From the NCBI RefSeq assembly GCF_030811115.1, contig NZ_JAUSQK010000001.1, positions 1,860,001 to 1,924,000 of the forward strand: DNA of 64,000 nt. Reading direction: 5' to 3'. Under the pieces are notes generated by a model that saw nothing but the letters and a program-made list of their open reading frames with translations, ran no database searches and was not told the DNA's origin. Source of the stretch: Olsenella profusa DSM 13989. GTDB taxonomy: Bacteria > Actinomycetota > Coriobacteriia > Coriobacteriales > Atopobiaceae. Of this stretch, positions 46,739 through 60,179 are shown piece by piece; position 1 is the first letter of the stretch, and each line of letters starts with the position of its first letter. A program made the position numbers and the translations under genes.

Positions 46739-47614
46739 ATGAACATCAAACCACAGCGAGGTACTTCCCAGATGCGTGCGACCAAGCGCTGGAGCTGGCT
46801 CTTCATGGGGCCCGTGACCATCGCCTTCGTCATCGGATTCGTCTGGCCCTTCATCCAGGGAATCTACCTCTCGTTCTGCAACTTCAAGACCACGAGCCAT
46901 GCGACGTTCGTGGGCCTCTCCAACTACGTCGCGGCCTTTGCGGACTCCAGCTTCCAGTACTCGTTCTGGTACACGGCCGCGACGGCCATCATCAGCCTCG
47001 TGGTCATCAACGTGATCGCCTTCGCGGTGGCCTACACCCTCACCCAGAACATCAAGGGGTCCAACCTTTTCCGCACGGTCTTCTTCATGCCCAACCTCAT
47101 CGGTGGCATCGTGCTGGGCTACATCTGGTCGATGATCTTCGATGGCATCCTGCAGGCCTATGGCACGTCGATCCTGCTGGACACGACCTATGGCTTCTGG
47201 GGACTCATCATCCTCATGTGCTGGCAGCAGATCGGCTACATGATGATCATCTACATCGCCGGGCTCCAGGCGGTGCCCGAGGACATGATCGAGGCCGCCA
47301 AGATCGATGGCGCCACCAAGATGCAGACGCTCTTCAAGGTCATCATTCCCAACGTGATGCCTTCGATCACCATCTGCACCTTCCTGTCGCTCACCAACGG
47401 CTTCAAGCTCTTTGACCAGAACCTCGCGCTCACGGGTGGCCAGCCCTTCAGGTCGACCGAGATGCTGGCCCTCAACATCTACAACACGTTCTACACCTCG
47501 GGCGCGACGACCCGTGGCGTGGCCCAGGCGAAGGCCGTCGCCTTCTTCGTCCTGGTGGCTGCCATGGGCCTGGCGCAGCTCGCCTACACCCGCAAGAGGG
47601 AGGTGCAGCAGTAA
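46739..47614 (+). CDS. Sugar ABC transporter permease (MalF-type)
   Basis: 291 residues, six predicted helices; EAA loop EAAKIDGATKMQTLFKVIIP. The start at 46739 has AAGGGGAAG upstream. Stop and next start overlap by one base (TAATG). Pairs with the permease at 47614 and the ATPase at 49974. Confidence 0.93.
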   Translation: MNIKPQRGTSQMRATKRWSWLFMGPVTIAFVIGFVWPFIQGIYLSFCNFKTTSHATFVGLSNYVAAFADSSFQYSFWYTAATAIISLVVINVIAFAVAYTLTQNIKGSNLFRTVFFMPNLIGGIVLGYIWSMIFDGILQAYGTSILLDTTYGFWGLIILMCWQQIGYMMIIYIAGLQAVPEDMIEAAKIDGATKMQTLFKVIIPNVMPSITICTFLSLTNGFKLFDQNLALTGGQPFRSTEMLALNIYNTFYTSGATTRGVAQAKAVAFFVLVAAMGLAQLAYTRKREVQQ

Positions 47615-48480
47615 TGGCTACCACGTCCTCGACGGCCGTGGGGGGCGAACGGCGCACGCAGACCATCCTGTCGGTGATCCTTGCCGTCGTATGCGTCATC
47701 TGGGTGCTGCCCGTCGTCTCCGTCATCATCAACTCGTTCAAGCTCAACACCTACGTCAAGACCGACACCTTTGCACTGCCCACGGAGGAGAGCTTCGCGG
47801 GCCTCTCCAACTTTGTCAATGGCATGACCTTTGGCAACTATCCCTTCCTGATGTGCATCTTCTACAGCGCGCTCATCACCATCGTGTCCACCTTCCTCAT
47901 CCTGCTCTTCTGCTCGATGGCCGCCTGGTACGTCGCGCGCGTCAACTCCAAGTTCTGCAAGGTCATCTACTACCTGTGCATCTTCTCGATGGTCGTGCCG
48001 TTCCAGATGGTCATGTTCACGCTCTCCAAGACCGCGGACACCCTGAAGCTCAACACCCCCTACACCATCCCCATCGTCTACCTCGGCTTTGGTGCGGGCC
48101 TGGCCATCTTCATGTTCGTCGGCGCCATGAAGACCATCCCCATCGAGATCGAGGAGGCGGCCGCCATCGATGGGTGTGGACCTCTGCGCACGTTCTTCTC
48201 CGTGGTTCTGCCCATACTCAGGCCAACGCTCATCTCCGTGGGCATCCTGGAGATCATGTGGGTGTGGAACGACTATCTCCTGCCCTACCTGGTGCTCGAC
48301 ATCAATACGTACCGGACCATCCCCATCCACATCCAGTATCTCAAGGGTAGCTATGGCACGGTCGACCTCGGCGCCACGATGGCCCTCGTCCTTCTGGCAA
48401 TCGTCCCGGTCATCGTCTTCTACCTGTGTGCCCAGAAGTACATCATCAAGGGCGTCGCGGCCGGCGCCGTGAAGGGATAG
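47614..48480 (+). CDS. Sugar ABC transporter permease (MalG-type)
   Basis: 288 residues, six predicted helices; EAA loop EEAAAIDGCGPLRTFFSVVL. One-base overlap with the upstream permease and only three bases to malQ, so it is translated as part of one tight operon. Confidence 0.93.
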   Translation: MATTSSTAVGGERRTQTILSVILAVVCVIWVLPVVSVIINSFKLNTYVKTDTFALPTEESFAGLSNFVNGMTFGNYPFLMCIFYSALITIVSTFLILLFCSMAAWYVARVNSKFCKVIYYLCIFSMVVPFQMVMFTLSKTADTLKLNTPYTIPIVYLGFGAGLAIFMFVGAMKTIPIEIEEAAAIDGCGPLRTFFSVVLPILRPTLISVGILEIMWVWNDYLLPYLVLDINTYRTIPIHIQYLKGSYGTVDLGATMALVLLAIVPVIVFYLCAQKYIIKGVAAGAVKG

Positions 48481-48483
48481 GCC

Positions 48484-49973
48484 ATGGGACGCTCGTGTGG
48501 TGTCATTGCGGCCATCTCGTCGCTGCCATCGCCGTACGGCATCGGCACGATCGGTGCGGCGGCCCGCTCGTTCGTGAACTTTCTCGCGCAGGCGGGACAG
48601 TCGTGGTGGCAGGTGCTGCCGGTTGGCCCCACCAGCTATGGCGACTCGCCCTACCAGAGCCCCTCCAGCTTTGCGGGCAACCCCTACCTCATCGACCTTG
48701 ACCAGCTCATCGAGGAGGGCCTGCTCGACAAGGAGGAAGTCACGGCCATCGGGTGGGGAAGCGACCCCGAGCGCGTGGACTATGGCGTGCTCTTTCGGGA
48801 GCGCCTCCCGCTTCTGCGCAGGGCCTATCGGCGCGGATGGAGGCGCGACCAGACCGAGGTGGCCGCCTTTGCCCAGGAGCACGCCTCCTGGCTTGATGAC
48901 TACGCGCTCTTCATGGCGCTCAAGCAGCACTTCGGCATGACCGCCTGGACGCAGTGGCCCGACGAGGAGGCGCGTCTGCGCACGTCCGAGGCGTTCACGC
49001 GCTATCGCGTGGAGCTGGCGGACGACATACGGTGCCATACCTACCTACAGTACCTGTTCTTCAAACAGTGGGACGCCCTGCGTGCCCATGCCCATGGGCG
49101 GGGGGTGCGCATCATCGGTGACATGCCCATCTATGTGGCGCTCGACTCGGCGGACGCCTGGGCGGACCCCCAGTGGTTTCAGCTGGACGAGGACAACCTG
49201 CCGACGCGGGTGGCGGGAGTGCCCCCCGACTACTTCAATGCGGATGGGCAGCTGTGGGGTAACCCGCTCTACGACTACGATGCCATGCGCTCCGATGGCT
49301 TCGGCTGGTGGGTGCGCAGGATGGGTGGCATAGCCTCGCTCTATGACATGGTGCGCCTCGACCACTTCCGCGGATTCGAGAGCTACTGGTCTGTCCCTGC
49401 CGGCGAGCGGACGGCCAAGCATGGCAGATGGGTCAAGGGTCCCGGCATGGAGCTCGTGGGGGCGCTGCTCGGCAGCTTCCCGCAGCTGTCATTCATCGCG
49501 GAGGACCTGGGCTATGTGACCCCCGAGGTCGCGCGCCTGCTCGAGGACTCGGGACTACCCGGCATGAAGGTACTTGAGCTGGCCTTTGATTCCCGCGAGG
49601 CCACGAGCTACCTTCCGCACCTCTATGACCGGCATTGCGTGTGCTACACCGGCACGCACGATAACGCGCCCATCATGGGATGGCGCGATGAGGCGGCCCC
49701 AGCCGATGTCCAGACGGCCATAGACTACCTGGGCCTCAATAGTGATGAGGGCTTCAACTGGGGCGTCATACGTGGCGGCATGGCGAGCGTCGCGGATCTC
49801 TTCATGGCACAGATACAGGACTACCTGGGACTCGGCAGCGCGTCACGCATGAACACGCCGGGGTACGTGGGTGGAAACTGGCAATGGCGCCTCACGGAGG
49901 GGCAACTCACGGACCAGCTGGCCATGCGCATGGCCAAGATGGTCCGACTGTACGGACGAAAGGAAGGAAGCTC

Positions 49974-49986
<13 letters not shown>
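48484..49986 (+). CDS. malQ: 4-alpha-glucanotransferase (amylomaltase, GH77)
   Basis: Transfers maltosyl/glucosyl units between maltodextrins, releasing glucose. 500 residues, cytosolic: SSLPSPYGIGTIG, VLPVGPTSYGDSPYQSPSSFAGN, nucleophile Asp in MVRLDHFRGFESYW, acid/base Glu in FIAEDLG, Asp in TGTHDNAPIMGW. Its presence inside the importer operon points to alpha-glucan uptake. The last 13 bases overlap the ATPase gene. Confidence 0.95.
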
Positions 49987-51164
<1,178 letters not shown>

Positions 51165-51286
51165 CGGGATGTGGCATCCGCGTCCGCCCCAGCATGCACT
51201 ACTATCATCATAGGACGTGAGAGCGATGTGCCGTCTGCCGCCCATCCTGCCCAGCGGGGTGGGCGGTGGCGAAGGGGGAGGGCATC

Positions 51287-52731
51287 ATGGGAAATCCACT
51301 GAGCTCAGACTTGAATGCGCTTCGGCAGGCCATGGAGCGCCTTGCCACGCCGGGGCACTATGCCCAATCCTTCCACCTGGTTCCGCCTGTGGGCTGGCTC
51401 AATGACCCCAATGGCCTCTGCCAGATGGGAGACACCTACCATGCCTACTTCCAGTACTCGCCCTTCAATCCCGAGGGTGGCGTCAAGATGTGGGGCCACA
51501 GCACGAGCAAGGACCTCGTGCGCTGGTCCTATGAGGGCACGGCCATCTACCCTGACCAGCCCTTTGACGTCTCCGGTGTGTACTCGGGCTGCGCCTATGT
51601 CGAGAACGACCTGATGCACATCTTCTATACGGGCAACGTCAAGCGCGAGGACGAGGATCACTACGACTACGTGACCAGCGGGCGTGAGGCCAACACCATC
51701 TATGTGACGAGTCGCGACGGTCGTACCTTTGGGCCCAAGCGCCTCATCATGACCAACGCGGACTATCCCGCGGATGACACCGAGCACGTGCGCGATCCCA
51801 AGGTATGGCGCCAGGATGGAACGTACCTCATGGTCCAAGGGGCTCGACGCACGGACGACAAGGGCGAGGTGCTGGTGTTTCGCTCCGACGACCTCAGGCA
51901 CTGGAGCCTTGCCAACCGCGTGAGCACGGAGTATCCCTTTGGCTACATGTGGGAGTGCCCCGACTACTTCGAGCTTGCCGATGATGGCGACCTCACCGCA
52001 AGCGAGCATGTCAAGGTGCTGAGCATCTCGCCACAGGGGCTCAGGGGCAGCGACTGGGAGCATCGCAACGTATATCAGAGCGGCTACTTCGTGATGCGCG
52101 GCGACCTTCTGGGCGAGAACTACCTGTCGCCCTTCGCCCTGTGGGACGCGGGATTTGACTTCTATGCGCCCCAGACCTTCCAAGCCTCCGACGGCCGCAG
52201 GATCCTCATCGGCTGGATGGGCATGCCCGACACCAAGGAGTACACCAACCTCACCCTGCGGGATGGCTGGCAGCACTGCTTCACCATCGCGCGCGAGGTG
52301 ACGGCCTTCGATGGCCGCGTCCTGCAGAGGCCGGTCAGCGAGCTGGACGCCCTGCGCACCAACGAGCGCAGCGCAAAGGACGAGCTCGATGTTGATGGAT
52401 GCAAGGAGTTCGACCTCACCGTCGAGGGCCTCACCGGCAGGATCGATGTCATGCGCGCCCATGTGGGACGGGAGCTCATGCTCAGCTGGGGCAGCGGGAT
52501 CTTCGAGATGCGCTTCCTCGACGAGTCGATGGAATCCGTGGGCGCGGGCCGCAAGGTGCGCTTCGAGCGTCTGGACGAGCTGCGCAACGTTCGCATCGTC
52601 GGTGACGTCTCCTCGGTGGAGGTCTTCGTGAACGATGGCGAGCTCACGTTCTCCACGCGCTACTACCCAACTGCATACGGCGTCGACGTGGAGGCGCCCG
52701 GCACGCGCATCACGCTCTGGGACCTGCTGGC

Positions 52732-52735
<4 letters not shown>
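51287..52735 (+). CDS. Glycoside hydrolase family 32 (sucrose-6-phosphate hydrolase / beta-fructosidase)
   Basis: 482 residues, cytosolic. WLNDPNG at 37-43 (nucleophile Asp40), RDP at 169-171 and WECP with Glu223. Diverged from the GH32 enzyme at 2522; both lack export signals. The ATG at 51287 follows GGGGGAGGG; an in-frame GTG at 51266 is less well placed. 122 bp after the ATPase, with a TATCAT -10-like box at 51203-51208, so it may have its own promoter. Its stop overlaps priA by four bases. Confidence 0.93.
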
Positions 52736-55065
<2,330 letters not shown>

Positions 55066-55070
55066 CGCTG

Positions 55071-55094
55071 CGTGGGCGATGAGCGCAGCCCACG
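55071..55094 (+). terminator. Hairpin after priA
   Basis: CGTGGGC (55071-55077) pairs with GCCCACG (55088-55094), five bases after the priA stop. No T-run; weak terminator candidate. Confidence 0.4.
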
Positions 55095-55441
55095 TGACGG
55101 TCTGGGTGGCGCATCTGGAATGAAGACTCGCACACCGAGGCATTCTGCCACGGGCGGACACTCCGTTGCATGAGGTTTCGCATGTCCGGCGGGCAAATGA
55201 CAAGGATTGTGTCACCCCACCGCAAACATGGCGTTGTGCGGCACGTCAGCGCACGGGATCTCATTCCGCATTGGCCTGCCGCAGGGTGTCGAAGCCCTCC
55301 GCATGTGCGGTCTGGCACACCCTTCCATGAATCGTCGTCTTGCGATGCGGTGGAAGGATCCCGCCCTTGTTGGGTAGTATGGGAAAGGTTGTCCAAGCCA
55401 TGGCGTGACGGCGTGCCCATCTCGCCTGAAAGGAACTTTCC
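55095..55441. other. Gene-free stretch before def
   Basis: About 350 bp with no credible gene. It contains the perfect palindrome CCGCATGTGCGG near 55300 and a TAGTAT -10-like box at 55375-55380 with no good -35; def probably starts transcription here. One 94-codon frame crosses it but overlaps the def start and lacks a ribosome site. Confidence 0.4.
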
Positions 55442-55990
55442 ATGTCTGGAATGAAGGATATCGTCTGTGCGCCGGATGATCGGCTCATGACCGAGTGCGC
55501 TCCCATCGAGAGGGTGGATGGCAGTGTGAAGGCCCTGGCTAAGCGCATGCTCAAGGACATGTATGCCTCCGACGGCTGCGGCCTTGCCGCACCGCAGGTG
55601 GGTGCACTGGTGCAGCTGGTGGTCATCGACGTGGACCATGCTGATGGCGAGGGTTCCAAGAACCCCTATGTGCTCGTCAATCCCAAGGTGGTCGTGGCGG
55701 ATGGTCCCGAACGCACCACGAGTGAGGGCTGTCTGTCGTTCCCCGGCATCAGTGTGGAGGTGAGCCGTCCCAGCCACGTGGTGGTGGAGGCGCGCAACCT
55801 CGATGGCGACCTCATGCGCTATGAGGCCCAGGACAACCTCCTTGCCGTGTGCCTGCAGCATGAGATCGACCACCTGCATGGTATCACGATGGTCGACCAT
55901 CTGTCTCCCGCCAAGCGCATCGCCGCCCTGCGTGACTATCAGGAGGCGGTCGCTGCAGGCGCGCTTCCAGGCGAGACGTCGACAGAATAG
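55442..55990 (+). CDS. def: Peptide deformylase
   Basis: Removes the N-formyl group from new proteins. 182 residues; motif 1 GCGLAAPQVG, motif 2 EGCLSF (metal Cys), motif 3 HEIDHLHG (metal histidines and catalytic Glu). AAAGGAAC precedes the start. Eleven bases before fmt, the classic def-fmt pair. Confidence 0.96.
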   Translation: MSGMKDIVCAPDDRLMTECAPIERVDGSVKALAKRMLKDMYASDGCGLAAPQVGALVQLVVIDVDHADGEGSKNPYVLVNPKVVVADGPERTTSEGCLSFPGISVEVSRPSHVVVEARNLDGDLMRYEAQDNLLAVCLQHEIDHLHGITMVDHLSPAKRIAALRDYQEAVAAGALPGETSTE

Positions 55991-56001
55991 GGGGGAACGT
56001 C

Positions 56002-56913
56002 ATGCGCATCGTCTTCATGGGAACTCCCGACTTCGCCGTGCCATCCCTGCGCGAGCTCGCGTGCACCAACGAGGTCACCCTGGTGCTGACCAGGCCGGAT
56101 GCCGTGCGAGGACGCGGTAGGAAGCTCGTGGCCTCCCCCGTCAAGGCGGCGGCGCTCGAACTTGGCCTTCCCGTGGTGGAGACCAAGCGCATCACGTCAG
56201 AGCTGCTCGCCCGGATCCGCGCCGCCCAGCCCGATGCCCTTGCCGTTGCGGCCTTCGGTTGCATCCTGCCGGACGAGCTGCTCGACATGGCCCCCCTGGG
56301 CTGTGTGAATGTGCACGGGTCACTCCTGCCGCGCTGGCGTGGCGCCGCGCCCATCCTGCGTGCCGTGCTGGCGGGGGATGAGCGGGTGGGCGTCTCCATC
56401 ATGCGCATCGTCCACGAGTTGGACGCCGGCGCGTATTGCCGTCAGGCGTCCGTTGCGCTCACGGATCAGACGTGCCCCCAGCTCATGGACGAACTGGCGC
56501 GGCTGGGAGCCCATGAGCTGGCGGGCGCACTCAGCGAGATCGCGGCAGGCACCGCCGTGTGGGTGGAGCAGGATCCCCTGCGAGTTACCTATGCGCCCAA
56601 GATCGAGAAGGTGGAGATGCACCTGGATCCCGCGGCACGCGCATGGGAGAATCGTCGGCGCGTCCAGGCATCGCTTGACGAGGCCCCGGCGCGTCTTTCG
56701 GTTGGCGGCAGGGGACTGCGCGCACTCGATGCGCGTGTCGCGGACGCGTCCGTTGCCGAGGGCCGTGTGCTCGTGCGCGGGGGACATGTGTACCTGGGCT
56801 GCGTGGACGGTGCGTTGGAGCTCACGCGCGTGAAGCCCGACGGCAAGCGCGAGATGGCCGCCTCCGCCTGGGCATCCGGTCTGAGGGGCGCCATGTCCTG
56901 GGATACCCTCTAG
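56002..56913 (+). CDS. fmt: Methionyl-tRNA formyltransferase
   Basis: Formylates initiator Met-tRNA. 303 residues: FMGTPDFAVPSL, then NVHGSLLPRWRGAAPI with the catalytic Asn-His and SLLP loop, and the C-terminal OB-like domain. Start at 56002 follows GGGGGAAC. Operon with def. Confidence 0.95.
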   Translation: MRIVFMGTPDFAVPSLRELACTNEVTLVLTRPDAVRGRGRKLVASPVKAAALELGLPVVETKRITSELLARIRAAQPDALAVAAFGCILPDELLDMAPLGCVNVHGSLLPRWRGAAPILRAVLAGDERVGVSIMRIVHELDAGAYCRQASVALTDQTCPQLMDELARLGAHELAGALSEIAAGTAVWVEQDPLRVTYAPKIEKVEMHLDPAARAWENRRRVQASLDEAPARLSVGGRGLRALDARVADASVAEGRVLVRGGHVYLGCVDGALELTRVKPDGKREMAASAWASGLRGAMSWDTL

Positions 56914-56914
56914 C

Positions 56915-57244
56915 ATGGCCGGCACGGGCAGGGCGGCAGGCCCGCACAGGGAGGGTGGCGCGAGGACGGGCGCTCGATGCGCCTCGCGGGTCGCCCTCGG
57001 GCTCCTGACAGAGCAGCGGCGCCATGCGGCGCGTATGTGCGATCTGCTGTGTGCGTCCCCTTCTCTGGGGACGGAGGCATTCCTCGCGAGCGCTGCCGGC
57101 AGGGGCTTCGAGAGGAAGCCCCTGCCCCGTCTCGGCACCGTGGTGGACGAGGACGCCGCCTCCACCGAAGGCTCGCTCTGCCTTGCCCAGCGGCGTGGAG
57201 GCCCCGACGCGCACTACCTTTCCCTGCTCGTGCGCACGGCCTAG
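56915..57244 (+). CDS. Small unrecognised ORF after fmt
   Basis: 109 codons starting one base after the fmt stop. The product is rich in Arg, Ala and Gly, with no recognised motif, signal or membrane segment. There is no separate ribosome site; it would depend on reading through from fmt. In DNA this rich in G+C an open frame of this length can arise by chance, so it may be non-coding. Confidence 0.3.
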   Translation: MAGTGRAAGPHREGGARTGARCASRVALGLLTEQRRHAARMCDLLCASPSLGTEAFLASAAGRGFERKPLPRLGTVVDEDAASTEGSLCLAQRRGGPDAHYLSLLVRTA

Positions 57245-57297
57245 CCCCGAGCCCCTGTAGCGTCGGGTATCCGTACCGTGTCGCACGACTGTCCGCG

Positions 57298-58230
57298 CTA
57301 CTCCACCCTGGGTAACGGTTCCCTCAGCAACTCCCTGATGGCGTTGATGCATGCGTCGTCGCGGTAGTAGGGGCGCGTCAGGTCCTGGAAGGCGTAGACG
57401 TTGAAGGAGGGGGCGCCCGTTCCCACGATGGGTGTCATGGTCACCTCGTGGTCGTTGTCGCCCAGCGAGACGGTGGACATGAAGCCGATGCCCACTTCGG
57501 CGGCGACAAGTGCCTTGAGCAGCGGCAGCTGGTCTATCTCGGCGATGATTCTGATGTCGCGCCCATACGCGTCGAAGAGGCGTTCGAGCGTCGTGCGCTG
57601 GAGGTAGTCACTGGTGAAGGTGACCAGGGGAAACTGGGGCAACCACTCGAGGGCCGCGGGCTCTATCGGCCTGCCGGTGAGGAATGGGTGTCCCGCTGGC
57701 GTCACGAAGCAGAAGGGAAACGAACCCACCTTGCGGGCCCTGACGTTGGGAATCGTGGGAAACGAGCCGGTGCAGGCCACGACGCCGGCATCGAGCGCGT
57801 GACGCGAGATCTCGTGCAGCGTGCGGGAGGAGCCAAGGGACTGCACGACGAACTTGTTCTTGTGGTAGGTCCTCTGCAGCGTGACGATGGCACCCTTGTA
57901 GAAGCGAGACAGGAGAATGGGCGGTATGCCCAGATAGATGGTGCGACGCCCCTCCAGGTCATCGATCGTTCTGCGGGCCTCGCGGAGCTCTTCCACGATC
58001 CTCTCCGCATGCGCCTCGAAGATGTGGCCCGATCTTGTCAGCCTGATGCCGCCTGTCCCAAACGACTGCCGTTCGAAGAGCACGGTGCCCAGCGTCCGCT
58101 CCAGGCGCTTGACGGCGTGCGAGATGGTCGGTTGAGAGATACCAAGGGCCCGTGCCGCCTCGGTGAAGCTCCCCGTGCGCACTGCCTCCAAGAAGATCTC
58201 GATGTCGTGCAGGTTGTCGATTTCCAGCAT
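57298..58230 (-). CDS. LysR-family transcriptional regulator
   Basis: 310 residues. N-terminal HTH: IEIFLEAVRTGSFTEAARALGISQPTISHAVKRLERTLGTVLFER. The C-terminal half is the two-lobed effector domain, including FVTPAGHPF and ALVAAEVGIGFM. It lies downstream of a malic/malolactic enzyme gene and a DASS transporter gene on the same strand, the gene set of mleR-type malate regulation, so malate or another dicarboxylate is the likely effector. Confidence 0.92.
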   Translation of the reverse strand: MLEIDNLHDIEIFLEAVRTGSFTEAARALGISQPTISHAVKRLERTLGTVLFERQSFGTGGIRLTRSGHIFEAHAERIVEELREARRTIDDLEGRRTIYLGIPPILLSRFYKGAIVTLQRTYHKNKFVVQSLGSSRTLHEISRHALDAGVVACTGSFPTIPNVRARKVGSFPFCFVTPAGHPFLTGRPIEPAALEWLPQFPLVTFTSDYLQRTTLERLFDAYGRDIRIIAEIDQLPLLKALVAAEVGIGFMSTVSLGDNDHEVTMTPIVGTGAPSFNVYAFQDLTRPYYRDDACINAIRELLREPLPRVE

Positions 58231-58468
58231 GGCTTCTCACCAGCTCCCTGCCTGCATGGCCCAACGGTAGACCCTCGTCACTTAATGAGCGTTCATGAAT
58301 CGGGGAGATGCACCGCACGTTCGCCCATCGGTCATCATGTCGTGCCGCCCATGGTCGCGAGATGCCCTGCGGGTCGTCCGTGATGCCTCGGGAGGCATGC
58401 CGTCACGCTTCCACGTGGCGGCATGGGGCATGGGGCGGGTGACGTGGGTGGCTCGAGGCTGTCCGGGG

Positions 58469-60100
58469 CTAGTATCTTGGGTCCCAGGCGGCGTCAGCAA
58501 TGGCCTGCTCGACGTCAGCCACCTCGATGCGGTTGAGTCCCTCCTCGATGGACTCGAGTGCGACGGCGCGTGCGACGGTGCGCGTGATCTTGGGAAGCTC
58601 GGCCATGGAAGGCAGTATTGCCGCGCCAGGGGTGTCGAGGTCGACCATGTCGGCGAGGGCCGACGCGCCGGCGAGGAGCATGCCGTCGCTCACGATCCTG
58701 GACCGGGGAATCAGGGCACCCAGGCAGAGCCCGGGATACATGAGGGCGTTGTTGCCCTGGCCGATGTGGTAGGTCTGCCCACCGTACTCGAAGGATGCCG
58801 AGGGCGTGCCCGTCACGACGAGGGCCCTGCCCGCGGTCCAGGTGACGACGTCCTTGGCGGTCGCCTCGGCGAGCTTGGTGGGGTTGGAGATGGGCGCGAT
58901 GAGGGGACGGTCACACTGCGCCGCCATGTTCTTGCAGACCCCCTCGGTGAAGGCGCCATGGACCGTGGAGGTTCCGATGAGCGCGGTGGGCGCGATGGCG
59001 TTCACGATGGCGGCGAGGTCATGGGTGTCCAGCCCCTGCGGGAACTCGGACGCCCCGTGCGCATAGAGCCGCTGTCCATCGGTGAGGCCGTCCATGCCCT
59101 TGAGGATGAGCCCCTGGCGGTCGACCAGGTAGATGCGGCTGCGGGCCTCCTCGAGGCTCAGGCCGCCGAGATGCACGAGCCCATCGACGATCTGGTCGTC
59201 GATGCCGATGCCGGCGGTGCCCGCCCCGAAGGTGACGACCTTGGTGTCGGCAAGCTCCCGCGCGGCCACCTTCGTCGCGGCGATGAGCGCGCCGAGCACC
59301 GTGACGCCCGTCCCCTGGATGTCGTCGTTGATGGTCAGGATCTTGTCGCGGTACCGCTCGAGGATGGGTGCCGCGCAGGGGCGGCCGAAGTCCTCCCAGT
59401 GCATGAGGGCATCGGGGTAGAGCCCGAGGGAGACGTCCACGAACCGCTGGATGAAGTCGTCGTAGCGCCGTCCCCGCACGCGCTCGAACCGGTTGCCCAG
59501 GTAGCGTGGGTCATCGAGCAGCTCCCTGCGGTTGGTGCCCACGTCCACCATGACCGGCAGGATCTGGGCCGGGTCTATGGAGGCGGCTGCCGTGTAGACG
59601 GCAAGCTTTCCCGTCAGGATCTCCGCGCCATTGGCACCCCAGTCGCCGATGCCCAGGATACCCTCGGCATCGGTGGCGACCACCAGACGGATGTCGGTGC
59701 GCTCTCCTGCGAAGGCCCTCAGGGACCGCTCGATCTCCTCGGGATGGTCGATGGAGATGTAGGCGACCTTCGAGCCGAAGTAGTGGTCGCTGTAGCCCTC
59801 GATGGACTGTGCCACCGTGGGCGCATAGACGATGGGCATGTACTCGGTGAGGTGCTTGGACATGCTGTAGAAGAACAGGCGGGCGTTGTCGTCGCGGACG
59901 CTCATGAGGTACATGCGCCGTGCGAGGTCGGTGGGCTGCGCGAGGAAGCGCTCGTACACCATGGCCTCCTGCTGGTCGATGGTCAGCACGGCCGCGGGCA
60001 GAAGCCCCGTGAGGCCAAGCTCCTCACGCTCATCGGGCGTGAAGGCGCATCCCTTGTTGAGCAGCGAATCGTTGAGTACCGCAAAGCCTTGCTTGGTCAT
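58469..60100 (-). CDS. NAD-dependent malic / malolactic enzyme
   Basis: 543 residues, the length of MleS/MaeA enzymes. Catalytic Tyr92 is in MPIVYAPTVAQ, the catalytic Lys region is TGKLAVYTAAA, metal ligands lie in HWEDFG, the NAD loop is TFGAGTAGIG near 290, and ISNPTKLAEATA and NALMYPGLCLG close the site. Malic enzyme (malate to pyruvate) and malolactic enzyme (malate to lactate) cannot be separated by eye. The transporter upstream on the strand supplies a dicarboxylate. Confidence 0.9.
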   Translation of the reverse strand: MTKQGFAVLNDSLLNKGCAFTPDEREELGLTGLLPAAVLTIDQQEAMVYERFLAQPTDLARRMYLMSVRDDNARLFFYSMSKHLTEYMPIVYAPTVAQSIEGYSDHYFGSKVAYISIDHPEEIERSLRAFAGERTDIRLVVATDAEGILGIGDWGANGAEILTGKLAVYTAAASIDPAQILPVMVDVGTNRRELLDDPRYLGNRFERVRGRRYDDFIQRFVDVSLGLYPDALMHWEDFGRPCAAPILERYRDKILTINDDIQGTGVTVLGALIAATKVAARELADTKVVTFGAGTAGIGIDDQIVDGLVHLGGLSLEEARSRIYLVDRQGLILKGMDGLTDGQRLYAHGASEFPQGLDTHDLAAIVNAIAPTALIGTSTVHGAFTEGVCKNMAAQCDRPLIAPISNPTKLAEATAKDVVTWTAGRALVVTGTPSASFEYGGQTYHIGQGNNALMYPGLCLGALIPRSRIVSDGMLLAGASALADMVDLDTPGAAILPSMAELPKITRTVARAVALESIEEGLNRIEVADVEQAIADAAWDPRY

Positions 60101-60179
60101 GACATGCTCCTATCCCCTAGGTGTTGCCGCTGAGAGCCGAACGTCGTGGTGCTTGGGCAGCGCCCTCCCGTCGGGACGA

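Noticed and set aside
55170-55454. 94-codon frame upstream of def
   Set aside because: No ribosome site, no recognisable motif, and it overlaps the well-supported def start.
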